64,000 bases of DNA from Cryptomeria japonica (lineage: Eukaryota > Streptophyta > Pinopsida > Cupressales > Cupressaceae): contig NC_081409.1 of assembly GCF_030272615.1 (NCBI RefSeq), positions 471,442,573 to 471,506,572 on the forward strand, in the 5' to 3' direction. Each line of letters opens with the position of its first letter. Within the stretch, counting starts at the first letter, position 1. The position numbers and the translations under genes are program-made. Below the pieces are notes generated by a model, which worked only from the letters and a program-made list of their open reading frames with translations, was not told the DNA's origin and did no database searches. Of the stretch, positions 48,201 to 59,552 are shown one piece after another.

Positions 48201-49360
48201 CATCTCATAAACATTTCCAGCCCAACTATCTAATTTACAATATCAGTTCATAATCTTGGCAGACAATGGAGAATCTAAAACCAGCTAAAACCCCCATTTC
48301 CATTTCAAACAAAAACTAAAATTGGGAGTTGGATCCTACCTTAACATGCAATCCTGGAGTAGCTGAAGGAGAGCCCAATCCTACCAGGTCCAAAATCATT
48401 CCTTCCCAAAACCCCCAAATTCAACTCCAAAATTTTCTTTCAACCAAAATTCCTCCAAAAATGTCCATCCCTCCATTTTTCCCCAAATTTGGGTTATATG
48501 GAAGAGTTGACCAAAAATTCTATTTTTGGGAATTAAAATTTTTATCTACCAATAATTCTCAAAATAATTCCTTTTTAAACTATTAGCAACAAATTGACTT
48601 GCCTTTTCAATTAAAAATCGATTTTCCACATTTAACCAAATTTAATCTTTCTAATTTAATAATCCAACAGAATACAATTAATCCATTGCGATAAAATACA
48701 AGACTTCCTTTTTCAACAGCATATATAAAATGCATTTAATATTCAAAATCAGACATTTAATCGAATTTACTCCCAATTAAAAACGAGCAATCCTATACCA
48801 ACAAAAATCGCATAACGAAATTCTGATTAATTTAATCCATTAATCTTCAATGCACAAACGCATATATTTAATAAAGAAAATTACTAAGGACTAATGAATC
48901 AATTTAACCAACACACCAGGCATGCAAATCGAGAAGGACAACCAAACAGACGACTCGCAAACCCAAACAAGAAGGGAATACTAACGACGACTGGCGATGC
49001 TCACTTGAGCACGACTAAGGGTCAACTAGGGTCTTACGACCACCTAATTCAACTCTAAGGATTAAAAAGGTACACTCAAACCTGCACATCCAGGTGAAGA
49101 CGAACCTTGCACTCAAGTGGCATTGTACCTGAAATCTCCTGCAACCAAGAGTCATACATGCATACATATATAAAATTGATGAAAGCGTTAGCTCAATATT
49201 AATATCACGAAATAGGAGCACTGAATAACTTGCATACAACTAGTGTGAAACCACATCAATAGCTATGCGTAAAATCAATCATCTGACTATAACATAATAT
49301 TACGATAAACTAATCCAGATTAAACCAAGGTTAGAAATAGACTAGGGTAGGGGTACTACA
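45224..49360. repeat. Insertion X: probable very long solo LTR (4137 bp), TSD TTTGG
   Basis: Begins TGTAATGCCCC and ends GGGGTACTACA, an 11-bp imperfect inverted terminal repeat of TG..CA type. It is flanked by exact TTTGG at 45219-45223 and 49361-49365. The D pol reading resumes across the join (LTQTR before, PNIMHVV after). I found no internal repeat of the termini, no PBS or PPT and no pol motif, so it is either a solo LTR or a coding-free element. Termini of this type are known from Ty3 chromoviruses (Tekay/Del), but the lineage is a guess. A GC-rich core lies at 47647-47905. Short open frames there are composition-driven. Confidence 0.75.
47647..47905. other. GC-rich island inside X
   Basis: About 260 bp of strongly GC-rich sequence with many GCGG and CCGC words, against an AT-rich background on both sides. 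Both strands give overlapping open frames of 73-120 codons rich in Arg, Pro and Ala, a composition effect. No protein family is recognisable. It may be a CpG-rich regulatory part of a long LTR. Confidence 0.7.
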
Positions 49361-51178
49361 TTTGGTCTAGTCTGAGTTAGATACAATAGTTCATCAACCA
49401 TAGATCTGTACAAGGTCTGATTAACTTTCTAAGACTCATCATGCTTAGACAACTTGCATACAATCACCATAGGAGCTCCAACAAGTTTAGAATATGCTAA
49501 CCCAAATTTATTCAACAGATCCTTCACATACTTAGATTGAGAAATGAAAATACCTTTCATTGTCTGTGTAATGTGCAATCCTAAGAAGAATTTCATCTCA
49601 CCTATCATACATATAAAATTCCTTTTGCATATCATCCACAAACTTCATACTCAAATCATCATCTCCTCCAAAAATAATGTCATCCATAAATACTTCAATA
49701 TTCAAAATGTTATCATTTTTAACCTTAAAGTATAAATTACTATTAGCAGTACCTTTACAAAATCTCAACTTCATCAAATACTTATCTAATTTATCATACC
49801 ATGCTCTATGGGCTTGCTTCAGTCCATAAAGTGTTTTCTTCAATCTACATACCATATCTCCTTCATCTGATAATGAAAATCCTTTTGGTTTCTCATTGTA
49901 GACTTCCTCCTCAAGATCACCATTCAAAAAGGCTGACTTGACATCCATCTGATATACCTTGAAATTCTTGTAAGCAACATATGCAAGCAACAATATAACA
50001 ACTTCAATTCTAGCTACAAGAGAAAAAGTTTCTTCATAATCAATACCTTCCATCTAAGAGCATCCCTTACACACCAATCTTGCTTTGTTCCTTACCACTT
50101 CACCAACTACATTTAGTTTATTCCAGAACACCCATTTCTTACCAATCACATTCTTGTCTTTAGGTCTTGGAACAAGCTCCCAAGTGTTATTCTTCTCAAT
50201 CTGATTCAACTCTTCCTCCATAGTTTTTATCCAATTCTCATCCTTACATGCTTTAGCAACATTTTAGGTTCAATCTTAGAAATTAGGCATATCTCTTTAG
50301 CAACAAGTCTTCTCCTAGTCATCACACTTTTGTTCCTATCACCAATAATCTGATTCTCAGAATGATTCAATTTCACATACCTCAGAATATTCGGATTATT
50401 TTGATTCTCGGACTCTTGAACTTCTTCACTAGTGCCAACAATATCTGGATTGACTGTCTCCACCAGAGAATTTTGCTTCAGGATCTCAGTTTGTGCAGGC
50501 TTAGAAACACTATTATGATCATCAATCTCATATCCACATGCTTTGATCTGCTTCCCAAAATATTCATCTACCTTCACATTTGGACTTTCCACTATCTTTT
50601 TCAACCTTTTATTGTAACATTGATAGGCCTTGCTCTTAGTAGAATATCCCAAGAAGATTCCTTCATCACATATTGCATCAAACTTTCCTATATCCTCATT
50701 TTTTTTTTTTATATAACATTTTCTTCCAAAAAATGAAATATCTAATTGTTGGAACATGACCAAACCATAGCTCTCATAAGGAGTCTTACTGGAATCACCT
50801 TTTATATGCACCTGATTGAATGTGTAAACAATAGTGATAACAACTTCGTTCCAAAAGGTTTGCCCAACATTTTCTTCAATCAACATCATTCTAGTAGCAT
50901 CCAAGATTGTTCTATTCTTCCTTTCAACAACTCCATTTTGTTGAGGGGTTCTAGGAACAACTAATTGTCTTCTAATTTCATTTCTCTCATAAAATATATC
51001 AAACTCGCCAGACGTGAATTCTCCTTTGTTAGATCTCAGACACTTCAGCTTCAACCCAATACAGTCTCCACCTTTGCTTTGAATATCTTGAATTTCTCTA
51101 TTGCTTTTGATTTCTCCCTTAGAAAAGTTACCCACATCATTCTAGAGTAGTCGGTCCTTCCATATAGTATAAATATTT
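49361..51178 (-). pseudogene. Element D pol: integrase and reverse transcriptase fused to a gag stub
   Basis: Read right to left. A short gag remnant (RFDGNIYTIWK, near 51175) is joined directly to the integrase core DYSRMMWVTFL, so most of gag, protease and pre-integrase are deleted and the join is out of frame. The integrase runs from 51135 with PQQNGVVERKN intact, including the catalytic Glu. There is a compensated frame change near 50760 and a long T run at 50699-50710. The 302-codon open block ends at 50227. Reverse transcriptase follows (50053-49429) with YGLKQAHRAWY and FMDDIIFGG, where the usual YVDD has become FMDD. A frame change separates the last block. X interrupts at 49360. Confidence 0.9.
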
Positions 51179-51263
51179 CCATCAAATCTCAAACTCTACT
51201 TCTTGAACATGTAGGATGCCATACCAGGTCTCCACAAGAAGTTAAGCTTCTTCCAGAGGATCT

Positions 51264-51276
51264 AGCTCTGATACCA
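51264..51276 (-). other. Primer-binding site of element D
   Basis: The minus strand reads TGGTATCAGAGCT, matching the initiator-methionine tRNA PBS of copia elements. It lies two bases from the LTR end at 51279. Confidence 0.9.
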
Positions 51277-51278
51277 CT

Positions 51279-51796
51279 TGTTGGTAACAATAAGGAAGGA
51301 AAATTGAGAGGGAAGGTGAATCAATTTTCACCAAATTATAGAAATTAAGAACAATCTCAGATTTGTTCAGCTATAGCCAAAAGAAAGATACCAACAATAA
51401 CAACAACACACATAACACCGATATTTTTGATGTGGAAAGCCCAGTTAAGGAAAAAAATATGGTGGGAACCTACCCACAATGAGATGATACTCTATAATAA
51501 TATGTGTAAATATTACAATGGGGAATGCACATGCATTCATGCACACTTCCTAGAGCTCACTGGTCAAATTACAATGACCCAGAAGGCTACAAAACTCAGG
51601 GAAGGTTCTTTACCTTATAAAAATATATGGACTACAATCTAGCAAGGATGAACTACAAAAATAGCATCTGCTAATGCCTGATGACAGTTCCAGTTAAGCT
51701 CATATGTCTTCCCTTCACCAATCTCTACTCAACACACCACACCAAAAGATGAATTCACTTGATCACACATACACCACTCTCTGATAATGCAGACTT
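51279..51796 (-). repeat. 5' LTR of element D, left segment
   Basis: Starts TGTTGGTAACAATAAGG on the plus strand and is collinear with 32779-33297 of the 3' LTR. It is interrupted at 51796 by element E. Confidence 0.9.
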
Positions 51797-52452
51797 TGTT
51801 GGACATTGTTGCTACTAGGATATGTTGTTGTCATTGATGTCAACTTATTCCTGCTCCGGTGATTGAAAATTGGTTTATTAGGATTATGGTTTGACATATG
51901 GAGTATCTCTAGTATCATTATATTCTTTTGTATTGATTTTGGTGTTTTGGGAAGCTTAGTTGATCATATCATATGATCCAGTTTTGCAGTTTGTTTATCT
52001 GATCAATGCTTTGTAGAGTTTAGTATTTCCTCTAGTATATTCGGGTGTGATAAAATCTTGAGCTAATATTTTGAGATTATTTTTGGGATGGTCTTGTGTA
52101 TCTTCATTTCAAATGGTTTGTGATTTGGTGCCTCAGAAGTTATCTTTCTTTGTGACAGTTGCTGTTGTTTTAGTGTTTCTGAGCTTCAGATGTTGATCGA
52201 TGAAGATTTGATAAGTGGTGTTGGTGCAGTTGTTTTTAATGATTCTAACATGCTTGTTGGTGTTTCCTAATTGTGTCCTCTTTGTTTTGATGATCCGTAT
52301 TGATCATTGTGTGAGTTCTTGGTGATTTTACTGAACCAGTGATGTTCTTTGTGTTATGTGGTTTTCTTGGTGGTGTAGCGTGTTGTGGTTGATCTTGGCA
52401 TGATTTCTAGTGGTGTTGTGTGTTTGGAGATTTGATTTAAGTCTATGTTATG

Positions 52453-53228
52453 TGATGCAGGAGCATCCTCGGTCAATGAACAATCTTGCATCAACCAAAA
52501 ATATTTCTTTTCAATTTTTTTCTTGTTTAGTTCATTGTGCAGTTTTTTGTGTTCTTACTTGTTGGTACCAGAAGTTGCTTGCTTTTCATGGAAGATCTTA
52601 TTTTCGGTTTCCATGCTGGTTCATGTGCTTAATTCCAGATTTTCAATTCATTTGGGTTCTTTTCTGGTCAGCTATCACTTCCGGTTGATTGTTTTTGGGT
52701 TTTGAGATAGTTCTTGTGCCTACTGGTTAACTTTCCTTCATTACCAGAGTTGTTCTTGGTGTGTGGATCTATTTTGGGTCTTGTTTGATGTTATTTGGCA
52801 TGTGGGAAGATGTTGAACCACACTTCTTGGTTATTATTTTCTAAAAAGATTTCTTTAATTCTTAGGGCCAACCTAGTTACATGTTTCATTTTCATGCATT
52901 GGTAAATGTAATCTTTTGTGGCCGACCCAGATATGTTCTGGTGGGTATAAATATGGCATTATGTAATCATTTGTAGGGGAAGAGAAAGTAGAATTGAGAA
53001 TAAGGACTAAGATTCATATTTAGTGATCCGGTTGATTCTTAGAGTCTCGATTGGATTATATCTGGCTTAAAGCCTGCATGTAATCAGTTAACTATCGGAT
53101 GTTCTAAGGCAATAATATGATTTGTTTCTATTATCTTTCTATGTTTTCATGTTGCTTTCGTTGTGTTGCTCTTGCTGCATAATTTGGTCAATTCTCTTTT
53201 AAAGGTTTCACTGGTTATGGTTGCATCA
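52453..53228. repeat. Solo LTR G (776 bp) inside the 5' LTR of E, TSD TTATG
   Basis: Starts TGATGCAGG and ends TTGCATCA, giving 7-bp terminal inverted repeats TGATGCA/TGCATCA. Exact TTATG lies at 52448-52452 and 53229-53233. The 3' LTR of E has the empty site (GTTATGACAT at about 60212), so insertion came after E. A TATA-like TATAAATATGG at 52946 suggests plus orientation. The overlapping open frames 52410-52705 carry no motif. Confidence 0.85.
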
Positions 53229-53343
53229 TTATGACATGTATAACATCATATTGGTCTGGTGGTTGATCTTTGTATCATGTGTTGTAATTTTGTATTTGTG
53301 AGTTGATGGTTTAGCTGACCTTGTTGTCAAGGTTGATGAATTG

Positions 53344-53353
53344 TATAAATAGG
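53344..53353 (+). promoter_or_regulatory. TATA box of LTR E (5' copy)
   Basis: TATAAATAGG. The same sequence is at 60330-60339 in the 3' LTR, and on the minus strand at 33333-33342 and about 60918-60926 in the D LTRs (TATAAATGG). Confidence 0.65.
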
Positions 53354-53905
53354 TGATATTGTCATGTAAATTAAGTGTCATGGTTGTGTCTACATTATCA
53401 AAGGGTGGTGTATGTGCGATCAAGTGATTCATCCTTCGGCATTATGATTGAGTAGAGATTGGTGTTGCAGAGCAGATAATTGTGCTTAAATAAAACTATC
53501 ATCAAGCATTTGCATATGCTATTATTGTAGTTCATTCCTTTCGGATTGTAGTCTGAATCTTGTTGTAAGTCAGTGAGACTTCCCTGAGGGTTGTATCCTT
53601 TTGGGTCATTATCTTTTGAGTAGTGAGCTCTAGGTAGTGTGCTTGAATGCATGTGCATTCCCCATTGTAATATTTTCACATACTACTACAGAGTATCATC
53701 TTATTATGGGTAGGTTCCCATTGTGGTTTTTCCCTTAACCGGGTTTTCCATGTCAAAATCTTGGTGTTGTGTGTTGTGCTATCTATTTGCTTATCCTTGT
53801 TATTGCTACAACTTATTAGATCTATTTTTGTTATTAAGTTTGTAGATTTGATGAAAACCGATTCACCCCCCCTCTCAGTTTTTCCTCATTGTTGTTGCCA
53901 ACAAT

Positions 53906-53918
53906 TGGTATCAGATCT
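53906..53918 (+). other. Primer-binding site of element E
   Basis: TGGTATCAGATCT, the initiator-methionine type with one change (T for G at the eleventh base) relative to D and S. Confidence 0.85.
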
Positions 53919-53959
53919 GGATCCTCTAGAAGAAGCTTAACAGATTGAGGAGATTTGGG

Positions 53960-54193
53960 ATGACAACTAGAAGTGGAAGTGTTATTTTTAAGAAGGAGAG
54001 TCTGAGATTTGATGGAAGTAACTATGCTATATGGAAGAAATGGATGGAAGTGCACTTGAGATGTCTTAGGGAAGATTACTGGAAGATTACAAAGAATGCC
54101 TATTCTTCTCCTCTGAATGGATCAGTTACTACTGATGAGATCAAGGAAGTTGAACATAACAATAGAGTGAAGGAAGCATTTTTGAGTGCCCTT
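53960..54193 (+). pseudogene. Element E gag, N-terminal part
   Basis: The ATG at 53960 (MTTRSGS) is preferred over the in-frame ATG at 53945 because it better matches starts of related Gags. It encodes LRFDGSNYAIWKKWMEVHL, the typical N-terminal copia Gag segment, and ends in FLSAL where solo LTR C enters. The continuation is at 55457. Confidence 0.85.
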
Positions 54194-55456
54194 TGTTGGA
54201 ACCCTAAATTTTGCAATTTTTAGAATTCCAGATTCCAAGACAAGGAACAAGAAAAATTCTAAATATATATATACATATATATATTGAATAGGTACAAGTA
54301 ATATGTTTTATATTTGTTGCACAATATGAAACCATAACATAAACACAATAATGGGCATAAAAAATGGATTGTGAAGCACCAAAGGGGGTATTTACATCAT
54401 TTAAAGACCATTTATCCATTATATACCCATAAAATAGCCTTAAAATACCCCTAATATGCCTAAACAACTTGTAAAGTGACAATTAATTACATAAACTAAG
54501 GCAATTTCGGGATTTGGAATTATTTTTATTTAAAAGGGGGTTGTCTTTTCACCCAAAGGGGTATGAAAACCATTCAACCACATATATATGTGATGTAAAA
54601 TGTAAAGAGAAAAGAGGATAGAGATACAAGAGGTGGAGGCAATTTTGTACTTTTAAACTTTTTATCAAAAATAACCAGTTGCATTTTCTTTCTCATATGT
54701 GTTGAGAGTTAACATATTTTTAGAAGGTAGTTGCTTGTGATATTATCTAAAGGAGATAAGGTTATTTGTGTTCTTCCAGTGAAATTTTGTGTTTCATATT
54801 GTAGATTTGGATAAAAAAAGATTTACTTGTGAATTGTAATTGTTCCATGTATTTCTTCCTTAGATGGTCCCTTAAAGTTAGGGTTAAATTCATTCAAGTG
54901 GTTTACAATATAGACATTGAAGTAGAGCTCATAAGAAACAGTAACTGACAGACTCACCGAGAGGGGGTGGGTTTAAAAACTGTCTCATAAATTTACACAA
55001 TAAGTCCTGATGAAATATAAGACTCTGTAGCCCAAATAAGAGGAAAGGCACTGATCATTTGTAAACAAACCCTTTAACCATACCAATTACCCTATAATTT
55101 TAAGCATTAGGATTAGTAGAGTAGGTATAGTATGTAATTTAGCCAAAGTGTAATATATATACTTTTGTAAGATACATAGATCAATACGCACATCTGAAAT
55201 CAGTCTGTTTAAGAAACTTATGCCATTCTGAGACTAGGAGATATCAGATTAAGACACTAAATCTGCTATAAAAAGAATTGGTTGAAGGAACAACAAGTGA
55301 GTAGGTATACCTGCCTAGGTCCTCCAGAGCCTAAAGTGAGAGAGTTAGTAACCAAATAGGTTCACTCTATAAGCTGGCCAAGTCAATTGGAGGGTTTGAT
55401 CATAGGAGTTGGAATTTCTTTAGAACCTATCCAATTTGTTGATTTGAGACCCAACA
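54194..55456 (+). repeat. Solo LTR C (1263 bp) inside the gag of E, TSD CCCTA
   Basis: Opens TGTTGGAACCC and closes GACCCAACA. The flanks are CCCTT (54189-54193) and CCCTA (55457-55461), differing by one base, and the Gag reading resumes in phase after the right copy. It shares the promoter block and TATA (54583-54590) with LTR B, the leader module (55304-55336) with A, B and Z, and its whole 3' half with Z. An AT dinucleotide run lies at about 54260-54284. No internal region is present. Confidence 0.9.
55304..55336 (+). promoter_or_regulatory. Shared LTR leader module, family C
   Basis: GGTATACCTGCCTAGG is followed by TCCTCCAGAGCCTAAA, about 40 bp after GCTATAAAAAG (55265-55275). Confidence 0.6.
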
Positions 55457-56130
55457 CCCTAATTGATTCAGAAATGACATATGTAATGGGACTTCAAAAC
55501 ACACATGAGATCTAGGAGAAGCTTGAGACCTTGTATGAAGGAGATAAGAAAGTGAAATTTTCTAAATTTTAGAGTTTGAAAGGGAAATATGATATGTTGA
55601 AGATGGGAGAAGATGAGAACATAAATACCTTTATGGCTAAGGTGAATGATCTTGTCCTAGGTATTAGATGTGCCAATAGAACCCTCGAAGAAGATGAAAT
55701 TGTTGCTGAGGTGCTAAGATATTTGCCTCCTTACAAACATAAGGTAGTTGCTATAGATGAGATCCAGAGTGTGACTATAGTGAAAGAGAAATGAGAGAGA
55801 TGGAAGAGCAAGAAAGATAACTTGATGAGCTTGAAGCATTGATTGCCTGGAGATTTCTTAAAGGAACCGATAAGTATGATGGACAATTTCCCTTGAAATA
55901 TTTCTCTTGCAATAAGGTAGGACATTTTTCTTCAAGGTGCCCTAAGAGAATGGCTAAGTATGATAGGCATGATAAATTTGATAAGCATGATAGAAATGAT
56001 AGATATGAGAAGCATGAGAAGTATGATAAGCCTTACAAGTCTAACTGGAAGTATAGGAATTATAAGAACTGCTATTATTTTGTTGATGAAGGTGTTACAA
56101 ATGAAGAATCAGAAGGAGATGAAGTTATGC
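55457..56130 (+). pseudogene. Element E gag, C-terminal part with damaged zinc knuckle
   Basis: Continues Gag (DSEMTYVMGLQ, LETLYEGDKKVKF, LKGKYDMLKMGEDENINTF). A frame change occurs near 55790 and the main frame continues at 55839. The zinc knuckle at 55899-55940 reads YFSCNKVGHFSSRC, so the first ligand Cys is Tyr (TAT in place of TGT) and zinc binding is probably lost. It is followed by an unusual run of His, Asp, Lys, Arg and Tyr (DKFDKHDRNDRYEKHEKYDK, about 55975-56034) and the acidic junction DEGVTNEESEGDEV. Confidence 0.85.
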
Positions 56131-57661
56131 TTCTTTCCATTAAAGAAGATGGACCAGTACCTGTTGAGCCCACTAGCTGCACTATTGAGGAGAAAGCTTT
56201 AGCTTCTAAATTTGAGGAAAGAGATGAATGGGAGATTGACAATAGTTGTTCACATCATATGACCGGTGATAAAATCAAATTTGTGAGTATGAAAAGTTAT
56301 GATAGTAGAATAGTGAGATTTGGAGATGACAAAGCATGTGTGATCCGTGGTAGAGGTTTTATTTCTTTTGATGGTAAGCATAACACTAATGATGTTTTTG
56401 TATGTTGAAGGTTTGAAGCATAATATTTTGAGTGTTGGACAGATGGTTGACAAAGGTTATGATTTACAATTCAAGAATGGAAAATGCAAGATCCTAAATG
56501 CCTCTGGTATAAAGATTGCATCTAGAACTAAGATTGAAGGTAATATTTTTCATTTGAATACTAGTGAGAAAAGTTGCTTGATTGCTCAGATTGATGAAAG
56601 TTGGTTGTGGCATAAGATAATGTGTCATGTTATTTTTTATTCTATGATCAAGATTAGTTCTATTTAGGTTGTTAGAGATCTACCTAAGATTGTTAAGCCT
56701 GCTAATCCAGTATGTAAGGCGTGGCAATTGGGTAAGCAAACAAGAATTTTTTTCAAGAGAAAATAGTATACATCTGATGGATTGTTGGATCTTGTGCATA
56801 TTGACCTATGTGGACCTACAAATGTTAGAAGTGTGTAGGGTGATAGATATTTTATGTTTCTAACTGATTATTATTCTAGGATGATGTAGGTTTTCTTTTT
56901 GAAGAAAAATTGAAGCATTAGACAAATTCAAGATATTCAAAGTAGAGGTTGAGACTGATTCAGGATTGAAGGTCAAATGTCTAAGATCTGACAAAGGTGG
57001 ATAATTCTATTCCAGTGAATTTGATTCATTTTGGGAGAATCATAGGATTAGAAGATAATTATTTGCTCCTAGGACCCCTCAATAGAATGTAGTTGTTGAA
57101 AGAAAGAACAAGATTGTCTTGGATGTTGCAAGGATTATGTTGATTGAAGGAAATGTTCTGAAGATCTATTGGAGAGAAGCTATTAGCACTGCTATTTACA
57201 CATTCAACCAAGTTCATATTAAAGGTGATACTGGTAAGACTCCTTATGAGTTATGGTTTAGTCATGTTCCTACTTTGAGATATTTAAGAGTATTTGGTAG
57301 CAAGTGTTATATCAAGAGAGATGAGGACATAGGAAAGTTTGATGCAAGAAGTGATGAAAGAATTTTCTTGGGATATTCAACAAAGAGAAAAGCCTACTGG
57401 TGATACAATAAGAGATTGAGGAAGATAGTGGAAAGTGCAAATGTGAAGGTGGATGATAACCTTGGAAAAGAAATAAGAGCTTACGGATATGATGATGTTC
57501 AACACATTGTTCTGAATCCTATTCAGACTGAAGAATCAAAGCAAAATGATCTGGTAGAAACTGTTAACCTGGACGTTGTTGTTGCCGATGGAGAGGTGCA
57601 GGAACCCAAAAATCAGAATAATCAGAAGAATTTAAGGTATGTAAGATTAAATCATTCATAA
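56131..57661 (+). pseudogene. Element E protease, GAG-pre-integrase and integrase
   Basis: The protease site near 56238 reads IDNSCSHHMTGDK. The catalytic D-S-G of the family is D-N-S here. Pre-integrase follows at 56405-56740 (LSVGQMVDKGYDLQF, SWLWHKIMCH). The integrase runs from about 56790: HIDLCGP, then YYSRMM, then VVERKN with the catalytic Glu, and the C-terminal KTPYELWF and FLGYSTKRKAY (57119-57403). A linker runs to 57661. Stops include TAG at 57083-57085 in PQQNGVVER, at the same codon as in F. Others lie at about 56666, 56765, 56837, 56887, 57001 and 57056. Confidence 0.9.
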
Positions 57662-57691
57662 AATCAGATTATTGGAGATAAAAATAAAGGT

Positions 57692-58480
57692 GTGATGACT
57701 AGAAGAAGGCTAGTTGTTGAAGTGGTATGCTTGATTTCTAAAATTGAACCTAAAGATGTTATTGAGGCTTGTAAAGATGAAAATTGGATGAGATCTATGG
57801 AAGAAGAATTAGATCAAATTGAGAAGAATAAAACATGGGAGCTTGTGCCTAGACCAAAAGATAAGAATGTGATTGGTACTAAACGGGTATTCACAAATAA
57901 ATTGAATGAAGTCGGTGAAGTTGTCAGAAATAAAGTAAGACTAGTATGCAAAGGATATTCATAGAAAGAAGGAATTGATTATGAGGAGACTTTTGCTCCG
58001 ATATCCAAACTTGAAGCTATTAGATAATTGCTTGCATATGATGCTTATAAATATTTCAAGGTATATCAGATGGATGTCAAATTTGCCTTTTTGAATGGTG
58101 ATCTTGAGGAAGAAGTCTACATTGAGCAACTTGATGGATTTTCATTATCAGATGATGGAGACATGGTATGTAAACTAAAGAAATCTCTTTATGGATTGAA
58201 ACAAGTCCCTAGGGCCTGGTATGCTAGATTGGATAAATACTTGCTGAAATTGGGATTTAATAAAGGGATTGCTGGTAGTAACCTATACTTTAATATTGAG
58301 AATGATAACATCTTGATTGTTGAAGTCTTTGTTGATGATATTATCTTTGGAGGTGATGATAACTTGATCATGAAGTTTGCTCATGATATGCATAAATAAT
58401 TTGAGATGTCTATTATAGGAGAGATGAAATTTTTCTTAGGTTTCCATATTTCATAGACTAGAAAAGGTATTTTTATATTC
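57692..58480 (+). pseudogene. Element E reverse transcriptase
   Basis: The best preserved part of E. The N-terminal block WMRSMEEELDQIEKNKTWELV (57788 on) is followed by [34 protein letters not shown] and the catalytic FVDDIIFGG (about 58330), where two Asp are intact and Tyr is Phe. Stops are TAG at 57962 (in GYSQKE), TAA near 58025 and 58397, and TAG at about 58456 (HISQT). A frame change near 58480 ends the readable frame. The domain copies element RNA into DNA. This copy cannot be translated whole. Confidence 0.9.
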
Positions 58481-59253
58481 AAACTAAATATGTGAAGGAA
58501 TTGCTAAAGAAGTTTGGATGAGATGACTCCAAACTGGTTGGAACTCCTATGGTGATTGGCTACAAATTGTCTAAGAATGATGAATCTCTTAAAGCTAATC
58601 AGAGTTTATACAGGTCTATGGTTGGTGGACTACTATATCTTACTTAGACTGGGTCATATATTATGCATTTTGTGTGAATGTCTACTAGATATTGAGTTGA
58701 TCCGAAAGAGAGTCATCTCACTGCTATGAAGAGAATATTCAGATACTTGAAGGGAACTGTGGATTATGGTTTGTGGTATCTGAGGAATGATGATTTCATG
58801 TTATGTGCTTACATCGATCTTGATTGGGTTGGTGATATTGATGACTGGAAGAGTACCTCCGGTGGTGCTTTCTTTTTGGGTAAGAAATTGGTTTCATGGG
58901 CTAGTAAGAAACATGATTCAGTGTCCTTATCTACTACTGAAGGTGAGTACATTGGTATTTCTGGTAGCTGCACTTAGGTGGTTTGTATGAAGAAAATGTT
59001 GAAGGATATCAGAGTCATCTATGATGAGCCTACTATCATATACTGTGATAATTCCAGTACAACATTCAAGACTAAACACGTGTCAATCAAATATCATTAT
59101 TTAAGAGAAAAAGTTAGTGAAGAGGAAGTGAAGTTGGAGTATGTATCTACAAAGGAACAGATTGTTGATATTTTCACTAAGCCTTTGCCTGCAGATACAT
59201 TTGTCTATTTGAGAGACAAGTTAGGGGTATCCACCCCTCCCGATGAGAGCTAG
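58481..59253 (+). pseudogene. Element E RNase H and C-terminus
   Basis: After a scrambled stretch (58481-58725) with stops such as TAG in LTQT (about 58647), the frame is clear from 58726: KRIFRYLKGTVDYGLWY, AYIDLDWVGD (catalytic Asp positions), STSGGAFFLGKKLVSWASKK, STTEGEYIGIS (Glu) and IYCDNSSTT (Asp), ending PPDES with TAG at 59251. One more TAG interrupts GSCTQV at 58975. The domain length and motif order are normal for copia. Confidence 0.9.
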
Positions 59254-59552
59254 ATGCATTGAGTTGCATCAATCTGGTGGACTTCACAATCTTATCTCTT
59301 TATCCAGATTGATGATTTGGTGCTACTCCTCTAGTGGAGTAGTCTGGTTATGTGTTTTAGGGGGAGAGATTCATGATTTGTTTATCTAAGGGAGAGTTTA
59401 GTTTTTTGTTTGAGATCTTTGACATTGTTGTCAAAGGGAGAGAGAAGCATGTGAAAAACTATTTTATCTGCTTGATCTTAGGGGGAGTTTTTTGGAGTTA
59501 ATTTCTTTCTTTGCATTGATCTTTTTTCACATTCATATGTTGCCATCAATGC
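59254..59552 (+). other. 3' untranslated region of element E with repeated purine tracts
   Basis: Five polypurine-like tracts including the final one: about 59358 (AGGGGGAGAG), 59389 (AAGGGAGAG), 59436 (AAAGGGAGAGAGAAG), 59480 (AGGGGGAG) and 59553. No coding motif. Confidence 0.7.

Larger units (their letters stand above)
51797..53903 (+). repeat. 5' LTR of element E, containing solo LTR G
   Basis: Runs from TGTTGGACATTGTTGC to TTGCCAACA. Without G it is about 1.33 kb, like the other LTRs of the family. The TATA box TATAAATAGG is at 53344-53353. The run TTCACCCCCCCTCTCAG just before the 3' end is the family signature. Confidence 0.95.

Noticed and set aside
50362-51150. Plus-strand frames over element D integrase
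   Set aside because: Antisense shadows. The minus strand gives an unambiguous copia integrase.
54258-54284. AT dinucleotide run as a regulatory element
   Set aside because: Simple microsatellite-like sequence in LTR C, with no counterpart in Z that would suggest function.
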